From Pseudomonadota bacterium (GTDB taxonomy: Bacteria; Desulfobacterota; Desulfovibrionia; Desulfovibrionales; Desulfovibrionaceae), in contig JAHJKV010000225.1 of the NCBI GenBank assembly GCA_018822065.1, positions 1 to 6,983 of the forward strand: DNA of 6,983 nucleotides, given 5' to 3'. The notes beneath the pieces were generated by a model that saw only the letters and a program-made list of their open reading frames with translations, was not told where the DNA came from and searched no databases. A program made the position numbers and the translations under genes. Position 1 is the first letter of the stretch; each line of letters begins with the position of its first letter. Below are positions 6,175-6,983 of the stretch, one piece after another.

Positions 6175-6537
6175 ATGACACTACTCTACAACCCGCAACG
6201 AAACCGCATCGTGTGTCGTTGGACCGAGCCCGTTAAATTCGTCATGGACAAGAAGGAAGGCGTCATCGACAAGGTGCGCACCATCAACGTCTCGGTGAAC
6301 AAGGACGGCAAGCTCAAATCACGCGACAAGAAACGCCACAGCGAACATCCCATGTTCTCTTACGTGTCGCTCTTTTCAGACGAACTCAGGAAGATCAACT
6401 TCTTTACAGGCGAACGCCCCAAGGGGGCCTGCGAACACTGCGGGGCCGCCACCGGCGTGGTGCCCCATTTCGACATGCTCTTGAAGGAACTCACCTGGCG
6501 CTGCGCCGACCCCGGTGAGTGCAGCAACAACGAATAG
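6175..6537 (+). CDS. Small conserved-looking protein with C-terminal four-cysteine (zinc-ribbon-like) motif
   Basis: This 120-residue cytosolic protein has no signal peptide or membrane segment. The N-terminal half is basic (about residues 22-57, rich in Lys and Arg, with DKKEGVIDKVR and KLKSRDKKRHSEH), which would suit nucleic-acid contact. The C-terminal third has CEHC at 86-89 and CADPGEC at 110-116, a CxxC plus CxxxxxC pair 20 residues apart, as in a small zinc ribbon; Cys14 stands alone. The middle (FSYVSLFSDELRKINFFTG) is hydrophobic and looks like a folded core. The start has a good Shine-Dalgarno, GGAG at 6163-6166, 8 bases before ATG. Codon use matches the rest of the window. It is a single-gene unit closed by a strong terminator. 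I do not recognise the family; zinc binding is inferred only from cysteine spacing. Confidence 0.8.
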   Translation: MTLLYNPQRNRIVCRWTEPVKFVMDKKEGVIDKVRTINVSVNKDGKLKSRDKKRHSEHPMFSYVSLFSDELRKINFFTGERPKGACEHCGAATGVVPHFDMLLKELTWRCADPGECSNNE

Positions 6538-6588
6538 ACAACCCACATCCCTCCTCCTCATACGTCGTCATCTGACGGCGGAAACCAC

Positions 6589-6625
6589 CAGCCCGGCCAT
6601 TGTGGCCGGGCTGCTGTGTTTTTTT
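6589..6625 (+). terminator. Strong Rho-independent terminator after the four-cysteine gene
   Basis: A perfect 11-bp stem, CAGCCCGGCCA (6589-6599) with TGGCCGGGCTG (6603-6613), has a 3-base loop and is followed within 6 bases by seven Ts at 6619-6625. Eight Gs follow directly (6626-6633). On the minus strand no U-tract follows the stem, so it serves the plus-strand gene rather than endonuclease IV. Confidence 0.93.
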
Positions 6626-6634
6626 GGGGGGGGC

Positions 6635-6983
6635 TCAGGATTCGACCAGGGAGCGCACCAGGGCCAAGTTGACCCGGTCATCCTCCAGGTCGTCTTCTTT
6701 GGGGGTCTCCAGGGTCATGGGCAGGGAGGCGATCCTGGGGTCGTTCACCAACGCCCGGAAGCCCTCGATGCCGATCTCGCCCTGACCGATATGTTCGTGA
6801 CGGTCTTTTTTGGAACCCAGGGGATGCTTTGAGTCGTTGAGGTGGAGAAACTGCAAACGATCCAGACCCAGGATGGCCTCGAAGGCGTCCAACATGGTGG
6901 CCACGCCAGGAGCGGTGCGCAGGTCATATCCGGCAGCAAAGACGTGGCAGGTGTCCAGACAGACGCCAAGACGCTCCGGGTAG
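6635..6983 (-). CDS. nfo: Endonuclease IV (AP endonuclease), C-terminal part
   Basis: The frame enters from the right edge and ends at TGA (6635-6637), giving the last 115 residues of a protein of about 280. It cleaves DNA 5' to abasic sites in base-excision repair, using three zinc ions in a TIM barrel (AP endonuclease family 2). The visible part opens with RLGVCLDTCHVFAAGYDLRT, matching the Nfo signature, whose Asp and His are metal ligands. Further ligands are seen: His in FLHLNDSKHPLG, Asp and His in DRHEHIGQGEIG, and Glu in MTLETPKEDD. All metal ligands expected in this half of the enzyme are present, so the gene looks functional. The N-terminal ligands and the start lie outside the window. 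It is convergent with the four-cysteine gene. The internal ATG at 6904 is not the start, because conserved sequence continues upstream of it. Confidence 0.95.
   Translation of the reverse strand, partial: YPERLGVCLDTCHVFAAGYDLRTAPGVATMLDAFEAILGLDRLQFLHLNDSKHPLGSKKDRHEHIGQGEIGIEGFRALVNDPRIASLPMTLETPKEDDLEDDRVNLALVRSLVES

Noticed and set aside
5885..6181. A 98-codon minus-strand frame in the gene-free region
   Set aside because: It has no ribosome-binding site that I can see, no recognisable motif, and odd composition; it overlaps several inverted repeats.
6515..6832. A 105-codon plus-strand frame across the terminator
   Set aside because: It runs through a strong terminator and is antisense to conserved endonuclease IV sequence.

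Overview
The window looks like a chromosomal segment of a GC-rich, anaerobic, Gram-negative bacterium. A Desulfovibrio or Pseudodesulfovibrio-type deltaproteobacterium is the best guess. The pointers are a hybrid histidine kinase with a periplasmic c-type haem motif, a secreted FecR-domain protein, a HAF-repeat protein with a VPLPA/PEP-CTERM-like sorting tail, and strongly GC-ending codon use. This placement is inference from gene content; no taxonomic marker is present.

Layout, left to right. (1) Bases 1-2396 (+): most of a membrane hybrid sensor kinase, cut at its N-terminus by the window edge (TM, Tll0287-like sensor with CxxCH, TM, HAMP, PAS, HisKA, HATPase, receiver). (2) 2397-2553: a folded intergenic region with promoter-like boxes. 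(3) 2554-3661 (+): a two-gene unit of a secreted FecR-domain protein and a small glycine-rich secreted protein, closed by a clear intrinsic terminator at 3669-3700. (4) 3729-3940 (+): a small reading frame that looks broken by a frameshift, with a signal-peptide-like start in one frame and a protein-like C-terminus in another. (5) 3926-4555 (-): a LysE/RhtB-type amino-acid exporter. (6) 4556-4740: a divergent intergenic region with four GATATC palindromes. (7) 4741-5853 (+): an exported seven-repeat HAF protein with a C-terminal sorting signal. (8) 5854-6174: a 321-base gene-free stretch rich in small inverted repeats. (9) 6175-6537 (+): a small four-cysteine, zinc-ribbon-like protein of unknown role, followed by a strong terminator. 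(10) 6635-6983 (-): the C-terminal part of endonuclease IV, running off the right edge.

The window does not read as one pathway. A plausible theme for the left half is cell-envelope sensing: a haem-containing periplasmic sensor kinase next to secreted FecR-domain and glycine-rich proteins. The HAF/CTERM protein is another surface product. The exporter and the DNA-repair enzyme look like ordinary chromosomal neighbours. The least explained items are the glycine-rich partner of FecR, the broken small gene after the terminator, the GATATC cluster, and the inverted-repeat-rich region at 5936-6125. I found no CRISPR array, tRNA, rRNA or intact mobile element.
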